From: Marinifilum sp. N1E240
GTDB lineage: Bacteria; Bacteroidota; Bacteroidia; Bacteroidales; Marinifilaceae
Direction: 5' to 3'
Length of the DNA stretch: 64,000 bases
Assembly: GCF_009295825.1 (NCBI RefSeq)
Contig: NZ_WHKF01000005.1
Span: 124,001-188,000, forward strand
The notes beneath the pieces were generated by a model. The model saw only the letters and a program-made list of their open reading frames with translations. It was not told the origin of the DNA and made no database searches. This document shows positions 53,780-63,369 of the stretch, piece after piece. Position 1 is the first letter of the stretch. Each line of letters begins with the position of its first letter. The translations under genes were made by a program, and so were the position numbers.

Positions 53780-54145
53780 AATTTATTTATAATCATAGTT
53801 TTACTAATTGTTTCCTATAAATATAGTGTGAATAATTGAATGTAATGTATTAATAATGTAAGAAAACATATTTTTTCTCAATCTTAATAACAAGTTAATT
53901 ATGAATGCCCTAAATGCTTATCTGTGTAAAGGGATAATATGTATGAATAATTCAAAAAAAATACTTTTTGTGCTATTATATTTTTTTTTACGTGTGATGT
54001 TTTGTAGATGTTTATAGGAAAAGAAATTTCCTCCCCCGTCAATATTTCTTTTTTATTTAATGAACCGACATGAATAAAATAATTTAGAAACTTGATTATG
54101 GGGAGGAAAAAAAGGTTGAAGTTTATCCAACCTAAGGTTTTAGGG
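53780..54145. other. Intergenic region with no gene seen
   Basis: About 365 bp, very AT-rich, upstream of the DUF4249 genes and downstream of the NfeD gene. It presumably has the promoter of the lipoprotein operon. No coding frame is supported. Confidence 0.4.
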
Positions 54146-54598
54146 TTATACTTTTTCTACAGTTACAATATGATTTTTAGATTTGATAATTTTCACGAAA
54201 GATCCTTCGGGTACTTGCTCCCCCAATTTGGTTTCAGCTTTCCATATCGAACCATGTATTATTATTTTTCCAAGACCCTTTTTTTGATTTATTTGTTCCA
54301 TTACATAAGCTTCTCTACCAATGATGTTTGTGGTAATGTTATTTGTGTAATTGCCTCTTTGAGAAATCAAATGGTTCTTGAAAAGTGGTTTTATTACTAA
54401 AAGTATTATCGCATTTAAAACGATAAAAACCAGCAATTGAAGTGATAATTCAAATTCGAAGTAAGCTAATAATCCAACAACAAGAGTACTAACACCAATA
54501 AACAGTGATGTGAATGTTGAGATAAAAATCTCAAGAATAAACAATCCTAATGTTAGGCATAGCCATAAGTGCCAAACTTCCAATTCCATTATTGTCAT
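54146..54598 (-). CDS. NfeD-family membrane protein
   Basis: A 150-residue protein: three or so membrane helices in residues 8-75 and a C-terminal OB-fold (about 90-150, GREAYVMEQINQKKGLGKII and a final KNHIVTVEKV). This is the short NfeD type, which usually works with a stomatin-like protein in membrane organisation. No stomatin gene is adjacent here. An ATG three codons in (MELEVWH) is an equal start candidate. Confidence 0.82.
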   Translation of the reverse strand: MTIMELEVWHLWLCLTLGLFILEIFISTFTSLFIGVSTLVVGLLAYFEFELSLQLLVFIVLNAIILLVIKPLFKNHLISQRGNYTNNITTNIIGREAYVMEQINQKKGLGKIIIHGSIWKAETKLGEQVPEGSFVKIIKSKNHIVTVEKV

Positions 54599-54824
54599 TT
54601 TAATAATATTCTAGTGAAATTATGACAAGTATTTATTCTTTCCTAGTGTCAAATGTGTCAAGTTAAATCGATTCTGCAGTGTGCCTTATTTTTGTGGAGA
54701 TTCAGCCATTTCAAGATAATTCTTTATTAAAAATGATTCTAAATAATTTCAATTAAATAATCTTTTTAATTAGGTTTGCGCTTCAATTAAGACTTGAGGG
54801 TCTGAATTAATAGAAAATTAATTT

Positions 54825-55970
54825 ATGAATCCATTTATTACAAAGGAACACGATACTCTTAGAGAAATTGTAAGAGATTTTGCAGAAAAAGAGATAAAAA
54901 ACATTGCTTCATACCTAGATGAAAAAGAAGAATTCAGCACACATTTGACCAAGAGAATGGGTGAATTGGGATTGTTTGGTATTTATCTTCCAGAAAAATA
55001 TGGAGGACAAGGAAAGGATTATCTTTCCTTGTTAATTGCAGTTGAGGAAATTGCTCGTATAGATGCTTCCCAGGCTTCCACTTTGGCAGCTCATAATTCG
55101 CTGGGAATTGGACCTATTTATTATTTTGGTAGCGAAGATCAGAAGCGAAAATACTTGCCAAAATTGACTACAGGTAATTATGTGTGGGCTTTTGGTTTAA
55201 CCGAGGATAATGCTGGTTCCGATTCTCGAGGAACAGAATCGAAAGCCATGCTTGAGAAAGAGAAATGGCTGATTAATGGTACAAAACGGTTTATCTCAAA
55301 CGCCTCTTCAGATTCCTCATTAGGTGTAAGTCTGCAAGTTGCTACAGGGGAAAATAATGGGAAAAAGGAATTATCTGCTATCTTAGTAGACAGATGTACT
55401 GATGGATTTTCTGCTGTGCCGTTAAAAGGTAAGATGATGTGGCGAGCTTCCGATACTGCCCTTTTAAAATTCAAAGACTGTAGAGTGCCTAAAGAGAATC
55501 TCTTAGGAGAATTAGGTGAGGGGTCAAAAATTATGCTTAAAACTTTGGATTCGGGAAGGTTGACAATTGCTGCAATGGGTTTAGGTTTGGCTCAGGGAGC
55601 ATATGAAATGGCTCTAAAGTATGCAAATCAGCGTGAACAGTTTGGTAAGCCAATTGCTAAATTTCAGGCTATAGGTTTTAAGTTGGCTGATATGGCTACA
55701 AAAATTGAAGCAGCCCGAAATCTATTATATAAGGCATGTTGGTTAAAAGATAATAAACATCCATTTGCAAAGGAGGCAGCTATGGCAAAATTATTTTGTT
55801 CTGAAGTGGCACAAGAAGTAGCTAATGAGGCAGTTCAAATTCATGGTGCTTATGGTCTGGTAAAAGAATCAGAAATTGAACGTTTTTATCGTGACCAGAG
55901 AATATTGCAAATTGGAGAAGGTACATCTGAAATTCTTAGATTGGTTATTTCAAAGCATATTGGCTGTTAA
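54825..55970 (+). CDS. Acyl-CoA dehydrogenase
   Basis: A 381-residue cytoplasmic flavoenzyme that oxidises an acyl-CoA to the enoyl-CoA. The N-terminal helical domain, the middle beta domain (FGLTEDNAGSDSRGTES, the FAD/substrate motif) and the C-terminal domain (REQFGKPIAKFQAIGFKLAD; QIHGAYGLVKESEIERFYRD) are complete. The likely catalytic glutamate is in the GEGTSEI region or nearby. It lies 9 bp before fni, so it is in the mevalonate operon, although it has no step in that pathway; it may feed it from branched-chain acyl-CoA breakdown. Confidence 0.92.
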   Translation: MNPFITKEHDTLREIVRDFAEKEIKNIASYLDEKEEFSTHLTKRMGELGLFGIYLPEKYGGQGKDYLSLLIAVEEIARIDASQASTLAAHNSLGIGPIYYFGSEDQKRKYLPKLTTGNYVWAFGLTEDNAGSDSRGTESKAMLEKEKWLINGTKRFISNASSDSSLGVSLQVATGENNGKKELSAILVDRCTDGFSAVPLKGKMMWRASDTALLKFKDCRVPKENLLGELGEGSKIMLKTLDSGRLTIAAMGLGLAQGAYEMALKYANQREQFGKPIAKFQAIGFKLADMATKIEAARNLLYKACWLKDNKHPFAKEAAMAKLFCSEVAQEVANEAVQIHGAYGLVKESEIERFYRDQRILQIGEGTSEILRLVISKHIGC

Positions 55971-55979
55971 AATAGGATT

Positions 55980-56975
55980 ATGGCAGATAGAAAAAAGGAT
56001 CATATTGAATTGGCATTTAGATCTCAAACGGATAAAACAATGCTTGATGAAAGGTTTTATTACGAACCTCTTTTAAGTGCTCATCCTAACAATTCAGAAT
56101 CTTTATTTACTTTTTTAGGCAAAAGATTAAATACACCGATTTGGGTTTCGAGCATGACTGGAGGAACAGAATTGGCTGGGAAAATAAATCGAAATCTAGC
56201 AAAGGCTTGCGCAGAATTTGGTATGGGAATGGGACTTGGTTCTTGTCGCATGTTGCTAGATAGTGATGAATATTTTAATGATTTTGATGTAAGAGATCTT
56301 ATTGGAGAAGATTTGCCATTATATGCGAATTTAGGTATTTGCCAGTTGGAAGAATTAATCGATAATGATGAACTCCATAAAGTGAGGAGTTTGATATCCC
56401 GATTAAGGACAGATGGTTTGATCATTCATATTAATCCAATGCAGGAATGGTTGCAACCCGAAGGCGATAGAATTCTTAAGAATCCAATTGAGAGCATTAA
56501 GTATCTAATTGATGAGGTTGACTTTCCAATTGTAGTGAAAGAAGTTGGACAAGGAATGGGACCTGAAAGTATCTGTGAATTGATGAAATTACCTATTCAG
56601 GCAATTGAGTTTGCAGCATTTGGTGGAACTAATTTTGCTAAGATAGAAATGATGAGGAATCCTGATAATCAGGTTCAACTGTTTGATCCTCTTACAAAAA
56701 TTGGTCATTCGGCAGAACAAATGGTAGAGTGGTTAAATGAAATTGTTAGGACTAGTGAGCAAATTAAATGCAAAGAGGTAATAATATCTGGAGGGATTAA
56801 GAATTTTCTGGATGGACATTACCTAATGGAAAAGTGTGATATTTCATCGGTTTATGGGCAAGCATCCGAATTGCTAAAATATGCTAAAGAATCTTATGAA
56901 GATCTTCATAACTATATTGAATTACAACGAAAAGGATTGGAACTAGCAAAAACTTATTTGAGAGTTAGAAAGTAA
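55980..56975 (+). CDS. fni: Type 2 isopentenyl-diphosphate delta-isomerase
   Basis: A 331-residue FMN-dependent isomerase that interconverts isopentenyl and dimethylallyl diphosphate. Recognisable blocks are the opening RKKDHIELAF, SSMTGGTELAGKIN, GMGMGLGSCRM, NPMQEWLQPEGDR (with the Gln/Glu of the active site), IVVKEVGQGM and AAFGGTNFAKIE. It is unrelated to the type 1 enzyme and usual in organisms with the mevalonate pathway. It lies within the operon between the acyl-CoA dehydrogenase and HMG-CoA reductase genes. Confidence 0.93.
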   Translation: MADRKKDHIELAFRSQTDKTMLDERFYYEPLLSAHPNNSESLFTFLGKRLNTPIWVSSMTGGTELAGKINRNLAKACAEFGMGMGLGSCRMLLDSDEYFNDFDVRDLIGEDLPLYANLGICQLEELIDNDELHKVRSLISRLRTDGLIIHINPMQEWLQPEGDRILKNPIESIKYLIDEVDFPIVVKEVGQGMGPESICELMKLPIQAIEFAAFGGTNFAKIEMMRNPDNQVQLFDPLTKIGHSAEQMVEWLNEIVRTSEQIKCKEVIISGGIKNFLDGHYLMEKCDISSVYGQASELLKYAKESYEDLHNYIELQRKGLELAKTYLRVRK

Positions 56976-57090
56976 GTAAATTGCTAAAAAAGCCCATGTT
57001 TTTTGGGACAGCTGAATAAAAAATGTAATTTAGGACTTCGAAGTATTTTATTATTTGCTTTGTTTTTCCCTTAATTCAAAAGATTTGTAT

Positions 57091-58413
57091 ATGAGGCGTA
57101 AAGAAATTATCTCAGGATTTTCAAAGTTATCTCGTGAAGAAAAAGTAGATGCATTGACTCATAATGCAGAAAAAATTAGATCTCAACTTGATAGTTTTCG
57201 ATTGCAGAATAAAGAGCAGCAGGATCTTTTGGATGAGATAAGTGAGAATACACTTTCGAATTTTTACTTGCCATTTGGAGTAGCACCAAACTTTGCGATT
57301 AACAATCATTTGTATCATATTCCAATGGTTATTGAGGAGAGTTCGGTGATTGCTGCAGCCTCTCGATCGGCTAAATTTTGGGCTGAACATGGAGGCTTTA
57401 ATGCTCGTGTAGTTTCGGTAATTAAATCGGGACAAGTACATTTTACCTGGAAAGGAGAGAAGGCGAAACTCTTGGATTTACTACCTGAGTTGAAGTATGA
57501 ACTGTATCGGTCAACTAAAGAGCTTACTCGCAATATGAGACAGCGAGGTGGTGGAATCCAAGGTATAAAGTTGGTTGATTTATCTGAAGAGATGAACAAC
57601 TATTACCAATTACATGTCACTTTTGATACTATGGATTCAATGGGAGCCAACTTTATCAATTCATGTTTGGAGCAGATGGCAAAAACCATGACTAAGTTTT
57701 TCAAATACTATAAAGATCTTAAAGAGGAGGAGAGAGATTTTGAAGTCATCATGTCCATTCTTTCGAATTATACACCAGATTGTTTGGTAGAATGTTGGGT
57801 TGAATGTGATGTTGAGGAATTGGATAAAATTCAGCCAGGAATGAGTGGAAAAGTTTTTGCTGAAAAATTTATGAAAGCTGCAAAGATTGCCGAATTGGAT
57901 GTGTACAGAGCTACAACGCACAACAAAGGAATATTTAATGGGATCGATGCTGTAGCATTAGCTACTGGGAACGATTTTCGTGCCATTGAAGCCAATGGAC
58001 ATGTTTGGGCATCAAAAACCGGTCGATACAAAAGTTTAACTCATGCGTCAATATCTTACAATAAATTCAGATATCAATTGACATTACCATTATCATTGGG
58101 CACAGTGGGAGGATTAACAAATTTGCATCCATTAGCCAAGTTTGGATTGGAATTGTTAGGAAAACCTTCGGCAAAAGAGTTGATGATGATTACTGCAGCA
58201 GCTGGTCTGGCTAATAATTTTGGAGCATTACGCTCCTTGGTTACTACTGGTATTCAACAGGGACATATGAAAATGCATTTGTCGAATTTATTAAATTCGC
58301 TAAAAGCAGATTATGAAGAAAAGAGGCAGGCAATAGAGTATTTTGCTCATAAAACGGTTTCCTATAGTGAAGTGGAAGCTTTTATTAAATCGATTCGTAC
58401 AAAGCTGCAATAA
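57091..58413 (+). CDS. mvaA: Hydroxymethylglutaryl-CoA reductase, class II
   Basis: About 440 residues from the ATG at 57091 (MRRKEIISGFSKLSREEK, the family-typical beginning); the ATG at 57055 adds 12 residues without similarity. It reduces HMG-CoA to mevalonate. Class II features include LSNFYLPFGVAPNFAINN and EESSVIAAASRSAKFW near the N-terminus, YRATTHNKGIFNGIDAVALATGNDFRA split over the central region, and GTVGGLTNLHPLAK. It is the committed step of the pathway. HMG-CoA synthase is not in the window. Confidence 0.92.
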   Translation: MRRKEIISGFSKLSREEKVDALTHNAEKIRSQLDSFRLQNKEQQDLLDEISENTLSNFYLPFGVAPNFAINNHLYHIPMVIEESSVIAAASRSAKFWAEHGGFNARVVSVIKSGQVHFTWKGEKAKLLDLLPELKYELYRSTKELTRNMRQRGGGIQGIKLVDLSEEMNNYYQLHVTFDTMDSMGANFINSCLEQMAKTMTKFFKYYKDLKEEERDFEVIMSILSNYTPDCLVECWVECDVEELDKIQPGMSGKVFAEKFMKAAKIAELDVYRATTHNKGIFNGIDAVALATGNDFRAIEANGHVWASKTGRYKSLTHASISYNKFRYQLTLPLSLGTVGGLTNLHPLAKFGLELLGKPSAKELMMITAAAGLANNFGALRSLVTTGIQQGHMKMHLSNLLNSLKADYEEKRQAIEYFAHKTVSYSEVEAFIKSIRTKLQ

Positions 58414-58414
58414 T

Positions 58415-59341
58415 TTGAAATTACTATATAAATATTATTCGAATGCCAAGTTACTTTTAACTGGTGAATATCTGGTTTTGCATGGTGCTTTAGCATTTGC
58501 TGTACCTCTTAAGTACGGACAAATGATGGAAGTTTACGATTCTGATCAGTCAGACTTGGAATGGATTGCCTATGAAAAAGGAAAAGAATGGCTACATTTT
58601 TTAATCTCACCTTCCGAGATTGAAAATCAAATTGAAAAAGGGGATACGGAAAAGGAATTTGTTTGCTATTTGTTGAACAGAGCTAAATTTTTGAATGCTG
58701 GTTTTCTGAAATCATGCTCTGTTAAAGTAAAAACAAAAATCGATTTTGATAGAGCCTGGGGTTTAGGAACCAGTTCGAGTCTTATTAATAATGTAGCTCA
58801 ATGGGCAGATGTTAATCCTTATGAACTTCATACAGTGGTTTCGAATGGATCAGGTTATGATATTGCTTGTGCAAATTACTGTAAGCCAATTTTATTTCGC
58901 CGCCAGGGAAATCATCCAATGATATATCCTATCGATTTTGATCCTTCATTTCTAAATCAACTCCATTTTGTTTATCGTGGCAACAAACAGAATAGTGAGG
59001 AGAGTGTAAGGAAATTTTTGAATGGTAAGCCAGTTTCGAATACCGATTTGGAGAGCATTTCTTTAATTAGTAAAAGAATATTACAATCCGAAAATTCATA
59101 TGAATTTGATGCTTTAATTTCAGAACATGAACGATTTATTTCTCGGATTTTAGATTGTAAAGCAATTAAGGAGGAGAAGTTTTCCGATTTTAAGGGAAGT
59201 ATTAAATCTCTTGGTGCCTGGGGAGGTGATTTTATATTGGTTCGTACTGATATGGATAAAAGAGAACTACATAGTTATTTTTTTGAGAAGGGCTTAACAA
59301 CTATTTTCTCTTGGAAAGATCTGGTATTAGGCACAAATTAA
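58415..59341 (+). CDS. GYDIA-family GHMP kinase, probable phosphomevalonate kinase step
   Basis: About 308 residues. I choose the TTG at 58415 as start: it lies 2 bp past the HMG-CoA reductase stop and directly precedes KLLYKYYSNAKLLLTGEYLV, the conserved N-terminal strand; starts further upstream lie inside mvaA. The ATP-binding loop is GLGTSSSL and the motif GSGYDIACA gives the family its name. Genes of this type sit in Bacteroidota mevalonate operons where no canonical phosphomevalonate kinase is found, so it probably phosphorylates mevalonate 5-phosphate. That is inferred from context. Confidence 0.82.
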   Translation: MKLLYKYYSNAKLLLTGEYLVLHGALAFAVPLKYGQMMEVYDSDQSDLEWIAYEKGKEWLHFLISPSEIENQIEKGDTEKEFVCYLLNRAKFLNAGFLKSCSVKVKTKIDFDRAWGLGTSSSLINNVAQWADVNPYELHTVVSNGSGYDIACANYCKPILFRRQGNHPMIYPIDFDPSFLNQLHFVYRGNKQNSEESVRKFLNGKPVSNTDLESISLISKRILQSENSYEFDALISEHERFISRILDCKAIKEEKFSDFKGSIKSLGAWGGDFILVRTDMDKRELHSYFFEKGLTTIFSWKDLVLGTN

Positions 59342-59356
59342 ATAGGTTGATAAAAA

Positions 59357-60406
59357 ATGATTGATAAGAATAAGAAAGGTTCAGTTACATGGGAAAGCCC
59401 TTCCAATATTGCCTTGGTAAAATATTGGGGCAAAAAAGGAATACAAATTCCATGTAATCCATCTATTAGCATGACGTTAAAAAATGCTGTCACAAAAATG
59501 AAGATGGACTATTATCCCAGACAGAAGGGAAATCATCTAAACTTTGAGTTTGAAGGAAAGGCTCAGCCAATTTTCGAACAAAGAATTTCAAAATTTTTAG
59601 ATGGTTTGAATGATGATTTTTCTTTTATCCAGGATTTTGGCTTTTCCATATTCTCAGAAAATACTTTTCCACATTCAACAGGTATTGCAAGTTCGGCTTC
59701 AGCAATGAGTGCTTTGGCATTATGTCTTTGTTCCATGCAAGAAGATGTTTATGGTGTAAAATTAGAAACAGAAGAATTTAATAGAAAAGCCAGTTGTATT
59801 GCTCGATTGGCTTCAGGCTCTGCTTCTCGTTCAATTTATGGAGACTATGCTGTATGGGGAGAGAGTAACGCTTTCTCAAAATCTTCGAATGATTATGCTG
59901 TACCTTTTGCAAAATATCTTCATCCTGTTTTTGATACTTACCAGGATATGATTTTACTTATTAGTTCCGAGAAAAAAAAGGTTTCAAGTACTGCGGGACA
60001 TCAACTAATGAAAAATCATCCATATGCAGAATCCAGGTTTGCTCAGGCTAATACTAATTTTGAGAAAACTCTGGGCGTTTTGCGAAGTGGCGATTTAGAT
60101 AATTTCGTCGAATTAGTGGAAAATGAAGCTTTAAGTTTACACGGCTTAATGATGAATTCAAATCCTTCTTTTACCCTGTTAAAACCGAATACTCTAGAGG
60201 CGATTGAAAGAATTCGTGAATATAGAATTGAAACCAAAATTCCACTTTGTTTTACATTGGATGCAGGTCCTAATATTCATTTGTTATTTCCAATTTCAGA
60301 CTTTGAAAAAGTGAATAGCTTTGTGAATTCTGAATTAGTAGACTTGTTAGAAAACGGAAAGTATCTGTTAGATGAAAAAGGAAAAGGTCCAAGAAAATTA
60401 AAATAG
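59357..60406 (+). CDS. mvaD: Diphosphomevalonate decarboxylase
   Basis: A 349-residue GHMP-superfamily enzyme that makes isopentenyl diphosphate from mevalonate diphosphate. The N-terminal SPSNIALVKYWGKKG, the FPHSTGIASSASAMSAL ATP loop and ARLASGSASRSIYGDYAVW are all diagnostic, as is the catalytic Asp of LDAGPNIH near the C-terminus. It lies 15 bp after the GHMP kinase and 2 bp before the mevalonate kinase. Confidence 0.95.
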   Translation: MIDKNKKGSVTWESPSNIALVKYWGKKGIQIPCNPSISMTLKNAVTKMKMDYYPRQKGNHLNFEFEGKAQPIFEQRISKFLDGLNDDFSFIQDFGFSIFSENTFPHSTGIASSASAMSALALCLCSMQEDVYGVKLETEEFNRKASCIARLASGSASRSIYGDYAVWGESNAFSKSSNDYAVPFAKYLHPVFDTYQDMILLISSEKKKVSSTAGHQLMKNHPYAESRFAQANTNFEKTLGVLRSGDLDNFVELVENEALSLHGLMMNSNPSFTLLKPNTLEAIERIREYRIETKIPLCFTLDAGPNIHLLFPISDFEKVNSFVNSELVDLLENGKYLLDEKGKGPRKLK

Positions 60407-60408
60407 AA

Positions 60409-61365
60409 GTGAAAAATCATCCTGACTTGTTTTACGCTAAAATATTACTCTTTGGGGAGTATTCTGTCTTATTGAATTCAATGGGATTAAGCATTCCATA
60501 CGCTCACTTTAAAGGAGAACTTACCTTTATTGATGAGGATAAATATACCGATAGAAATTTTGCTAGAAGATCAAATGAAGAATTGAAAAAGTATTTTGAA
60601 TTTCTCGATTCTAATAGCGAGTTTGGCTCTATTATCAACCTAAGACAATTCAATCAGGACATACAAAATGGATTGTATTTTGAATCCTCTATTCCTGAAA
60701 GTTATGGCTTGGGTAGTTCGGGTGCTTTATGTGCTGCCATTTACAAACGTTATGTAAGCAATTCCGATTTATCTGGAGATATCGATGATAAAAAAATTCT
60801 TCGAATTAAGGAGTATCTTTCAAAACTTGAATCAGGTTTTCATGGCAGAAGTTCCGGATTAGATCCTTTAAATTCGTATCTAAAATCACCATTGCTAATT
60901 CATAATCAGGGAAAAATTGAAATGGTACAGCTTCCGGGAGAGAAGTTTGGAAGTGAAAGTGCTATTTTTTTGATTGATACAAAGCAAATAGGAAATACAG
61001 CACCTTTGGTTCAAAATTTTCTCGAAAATTGTAAAAATAAAGAGTATGAAAAGTTGATATGTGAAACTTTAATTCCTTTAAATAATTCTTGTATCACAGA
61101 TCTTATTGCTGGTAGGTTGGATTCTTTTTTTAATCATCTTACTCATTTATCTCTATTTCAAATTAAGTACTTTAAAAGTTTAATTCCGGAATCTTACCTT
61201 AAATTATGGCAAGAAGGATTGGACTCAGATAAGTATTGTTTGAAACTTTGTGGCTCTGGCGGTGGTGGATTTTTACTTGGTTTCACTAAAAATTTCTGCG
61301 AGGTAAAAAGTATTCTTCAACAAAAAAATATAGAACCTATACCTGTGTTTCAGAAGCGAACTTAA
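60409..61365 (+). CDS. Mevalonate kinase
   Basis: A 318-residue GHMP kinase starting with GTG at 60409, 2 bp after the mvaD stop; no ATG fits. YAKILLFGEYSVL is the N-terminal strand, YGLGSSGALCAAI the ATP loop, SGFHGRSSGLDPLNSYLKSP carries the catalytic Asp, and LCGSGGGGFLLGF is the third motif. It phosphorylates mevalonate at the start of the lower pathway. It is the last gene of the operon, and its stop overlaps the stop of the convergent histidine kinase. Confidence 0.9.
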   Translation: MKNHPDLFYAKILLFGEYSVLLNSMGLSIPYAHFKGELTFIDEDKYTDRNFARRSNEELKKYFEFLDSNSEFGSIINLRQFNQDIQNGLYFESSIPESYGLGSSGALCAAIYKRYVSNSDLSGDIDDKKILRIKEYLSKLESGFHGRSSGLDPLNSYLKSPLLIHNQGKIEMVQLPGEKFGSESAIFLIDTKQIGNTAPLVQNFLENCKNKEYEKLICETLIPLNNSCITDLIAGRLDSFFNHLTHLSLFQIKYFKSLIPESYLKLWQEGLDSDKYCLKLCGSGGGGFLLGFTKNFCEVKSILQQKNIEPIPVFQKRT

Positions 61366-63275
61366 ATGTTGTTTACAGTTAAAGGTATTGAGTAACTAAC
61401 TTTTGTTCCATGTAAATTGGGGTTGATGTATTTCAAATCTATAATTTCAAAATGCATTTTTTTAGACGATTTGAAATTGTAAATTTTAACACGATCCATA
61501 GCTATAGAAGTAGCCAGTGATTTATGACCTCTTTTTAGACTTTGTTTTTTGGCTTCTTCCATTCCAATACCATTATCAGTGATACTGAAAATAATAGACT
61601 GCTTGCTTTCGGATAATGAGATATCTATATTGATTTTAGCCTCAGGGTTAGAGCGCAACCTACCATGTATGAGTGCATTTTCTACAAATGGCTGAGCAAG
61701 CATTGGAGGTATTAAAACATGATTTTCATCGATATTGTTACTCACTGTAATTTCATATGTAATGTCATTATCGAACCTCAATTTTTGTAAATCGATATAA
61801 TCCTTTAAAGTAGAAATTTCCACATTTAGGGAAACAAATTCTTCACGTGAGTTTTCTAGAATACCTCGCACCAAACTTGCTAGTCTGGATAAGTAATTAT
61901 TTGCGTCATCATTTTTTTCATCAAGAATAAAACTTTGAATTGCCGTTAATGAATTGAATAAGAAGTGTGGATTCATTTGAGTTAACAGAACCTTCTGACG
62001 CAAATCCATAATTTTGTGATCGGCTCTTAAGCGATTGATTCTTAGTGAAACCAAAACGGCAACAATCCCCAGAATCATAACGATAGTAAGTATAATTATC
62101 CAGGCATTTTTTTGTGTTAATTCCAGATTTTGGATCTGCGTTTTTTGTTGTAAGATTTCAAACTCTTTGGCTTTCTTCTCAGATTCGTATAAAGCTGTTA
62201 GTTCAGCTACTTTTTCTTCCTGAAAAATGCTGGTTATTGAATCTTTAAGTTTGATGTATTTTTTATAGTATAAAATCGAATTTGGGAAATCACGATTAGA
62301 TTCCAAAAATTCGGAATAGTATAAATAAGTATCCGCAAGATCTTCAATTAAATTATTCTCTTTATTCGCATTTTCTGCCTTTTTAAAGTAATCTTTAGCA
62401 AGTTGATTTTGTTTGGTTTTACTATATAAAACAGCTTTAAAGGTAAAAATCTTACCAAGACCCCAAATGTCATTTAATTTTAACCTAAGATTTTCGCATT
62501 GAGAATAATAGTCAAGAGCTTTATCAAACTCTTCCAATCCTTCATAGGCTTGACCAATGTTTAAAAGAATTATGGCTTTATCGCGTACGGTTCCTAATTC
62601 TTCATTTAGTGCCAGAGCATCATATTGAATGTTTAAGGATTCCTCGAATTTATTTTGACTGTATTTTATGACTCCAATATTGATAAGTGATTGTAGCAAC
62701 CTGGATTTATTATCCAATTTCTCAAAAGTATTTTTGGCATGTACGTAGAAACTTAAAGCATTCTCTAAATTCCCAAGCATATGATATACTCCGCCAATAT
62801 TAAAATAGGTTGAGGCTAGTCCCTTTTGATTATCTAAAGATTCATACAATTTTATAGCCTTGAAATATTGTTTTAAAGCTTGATCATATTTGCAAGTTCT
62901 ACGATAAATAATACCCATATTACCTATAATCTTGCATACATTTAAAGAATCTCCAGTGATGGTAAATTGTTCAATGGCTTTATTGTAATAGTACATTGAG
63001 GAATCGAATGTTCCTTTGTGTATATAGGTGTTTCCTAGTGATTTATATGAGGCTCCAAGTTTTGCTGGTGAATGCAAAGAATCAGCAAATGAAATTGCTT
63101 GTTTTCCTACTTTAATACTTGCATCGAAGGAGGAATCACGAAGATGTGTCGCTTGATTTAATAGGTTCTGAAATTGTGTGTTGTTCTGTAATTCTGGAAT
63201 TGTATCCGAAAAGTTAAACGAATAGGAATTTAGACTTACAAGTATAGAAAATAGGGTCAGAAAAAATATCTTCAT
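61362..63275 (-). CDS. TPR-containing LytS-type sensor histidine kinase
   Basis: A 637-residue protein. A signal peptide (1-20) is followed by about seven tetratricopeptide repeats (about 45-340, e.g. ASTYFNIGGVYHMLGNLENA) in the periplasm, a short coiled coil, one membrane helix (about 393-412) and a cytoplasmic kinase of the His_kinase (PF06580) class. The phospho-acceptor is His437 in QMNPHFLFNSLTAIQ; the N-box region is PPMLAQPFVENALIHG and the G-box TDNGIGM. Kinases of this class usually work with LytTR response regulators, none of which is visible here. A close paralog follows upstream. Confidence 0.92.
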   Translation of the reverse strand: MKIFFLTLFSILVSLNSYSFNFSDTIPELQNNTQFQNLLNQATHLRDSSFDASIKVGKQAISFADSLHSPAKLGASYKSLGNTYIHKGTFDSSMYYYNKAIEQFTITGDSLNVCKIIGNMGIIYRRTCKYDQALKQYFKAIKLYESLDNQKGLASTYFNIGGVYHMLGNLENALSFYVHAKNTFEKLDNKSRLLQSLINIGVIKYSQNKFEESLNIQYDALALNEELGTVRDKAIILLNIGQAYEGLEEFDKALDYYSQCENLRLKLNDIWGLGKIFTFKAVLYSKTKQNQLAKDYFKKAENANKENNLIEDLADTYLYYSEFLESNRDFPNSILYYKKYIKLKDSITSIFQEEKVAELTALYESEKKAKEFEILQQKTQIQNLELTQKNAWIIILTIVMILGIVAVLVSLRINRLRADHKIMDLRQKVLLTQMNPHFLFNSLTAIQSFILDEKNDDANNYLSRLASLVRGILENSREEFVSLNVEISTLKDYIDLQKLRFDNDITYEITVSNNIDENHVLIPPMLAQPFVENALIHGRLRSNPEAKINIDISLSESKQSIIFSITDNGIGMEEAKKQSLKRGHKSLATSIAMDRVKIYNFKSSKKMHFEIIDLKYINPNLHGTKVSYSIPLTVNNI

Positions 63276-63369
63276 AATTAGATCAGATTGATAATCTTAG
63301 GGCAAAACTAATCTAAATATCTTCTTTAAAGAAACGGTATCGAACAAAAAATGCGAATGGTAAATTAAC

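Noticed and set aside
58343-58414. Upstream ATG for the GYDIA kinase
   Set aside because: It lies inside mvaA in another frame; similarity to the family begins only at the TTG at 58415.
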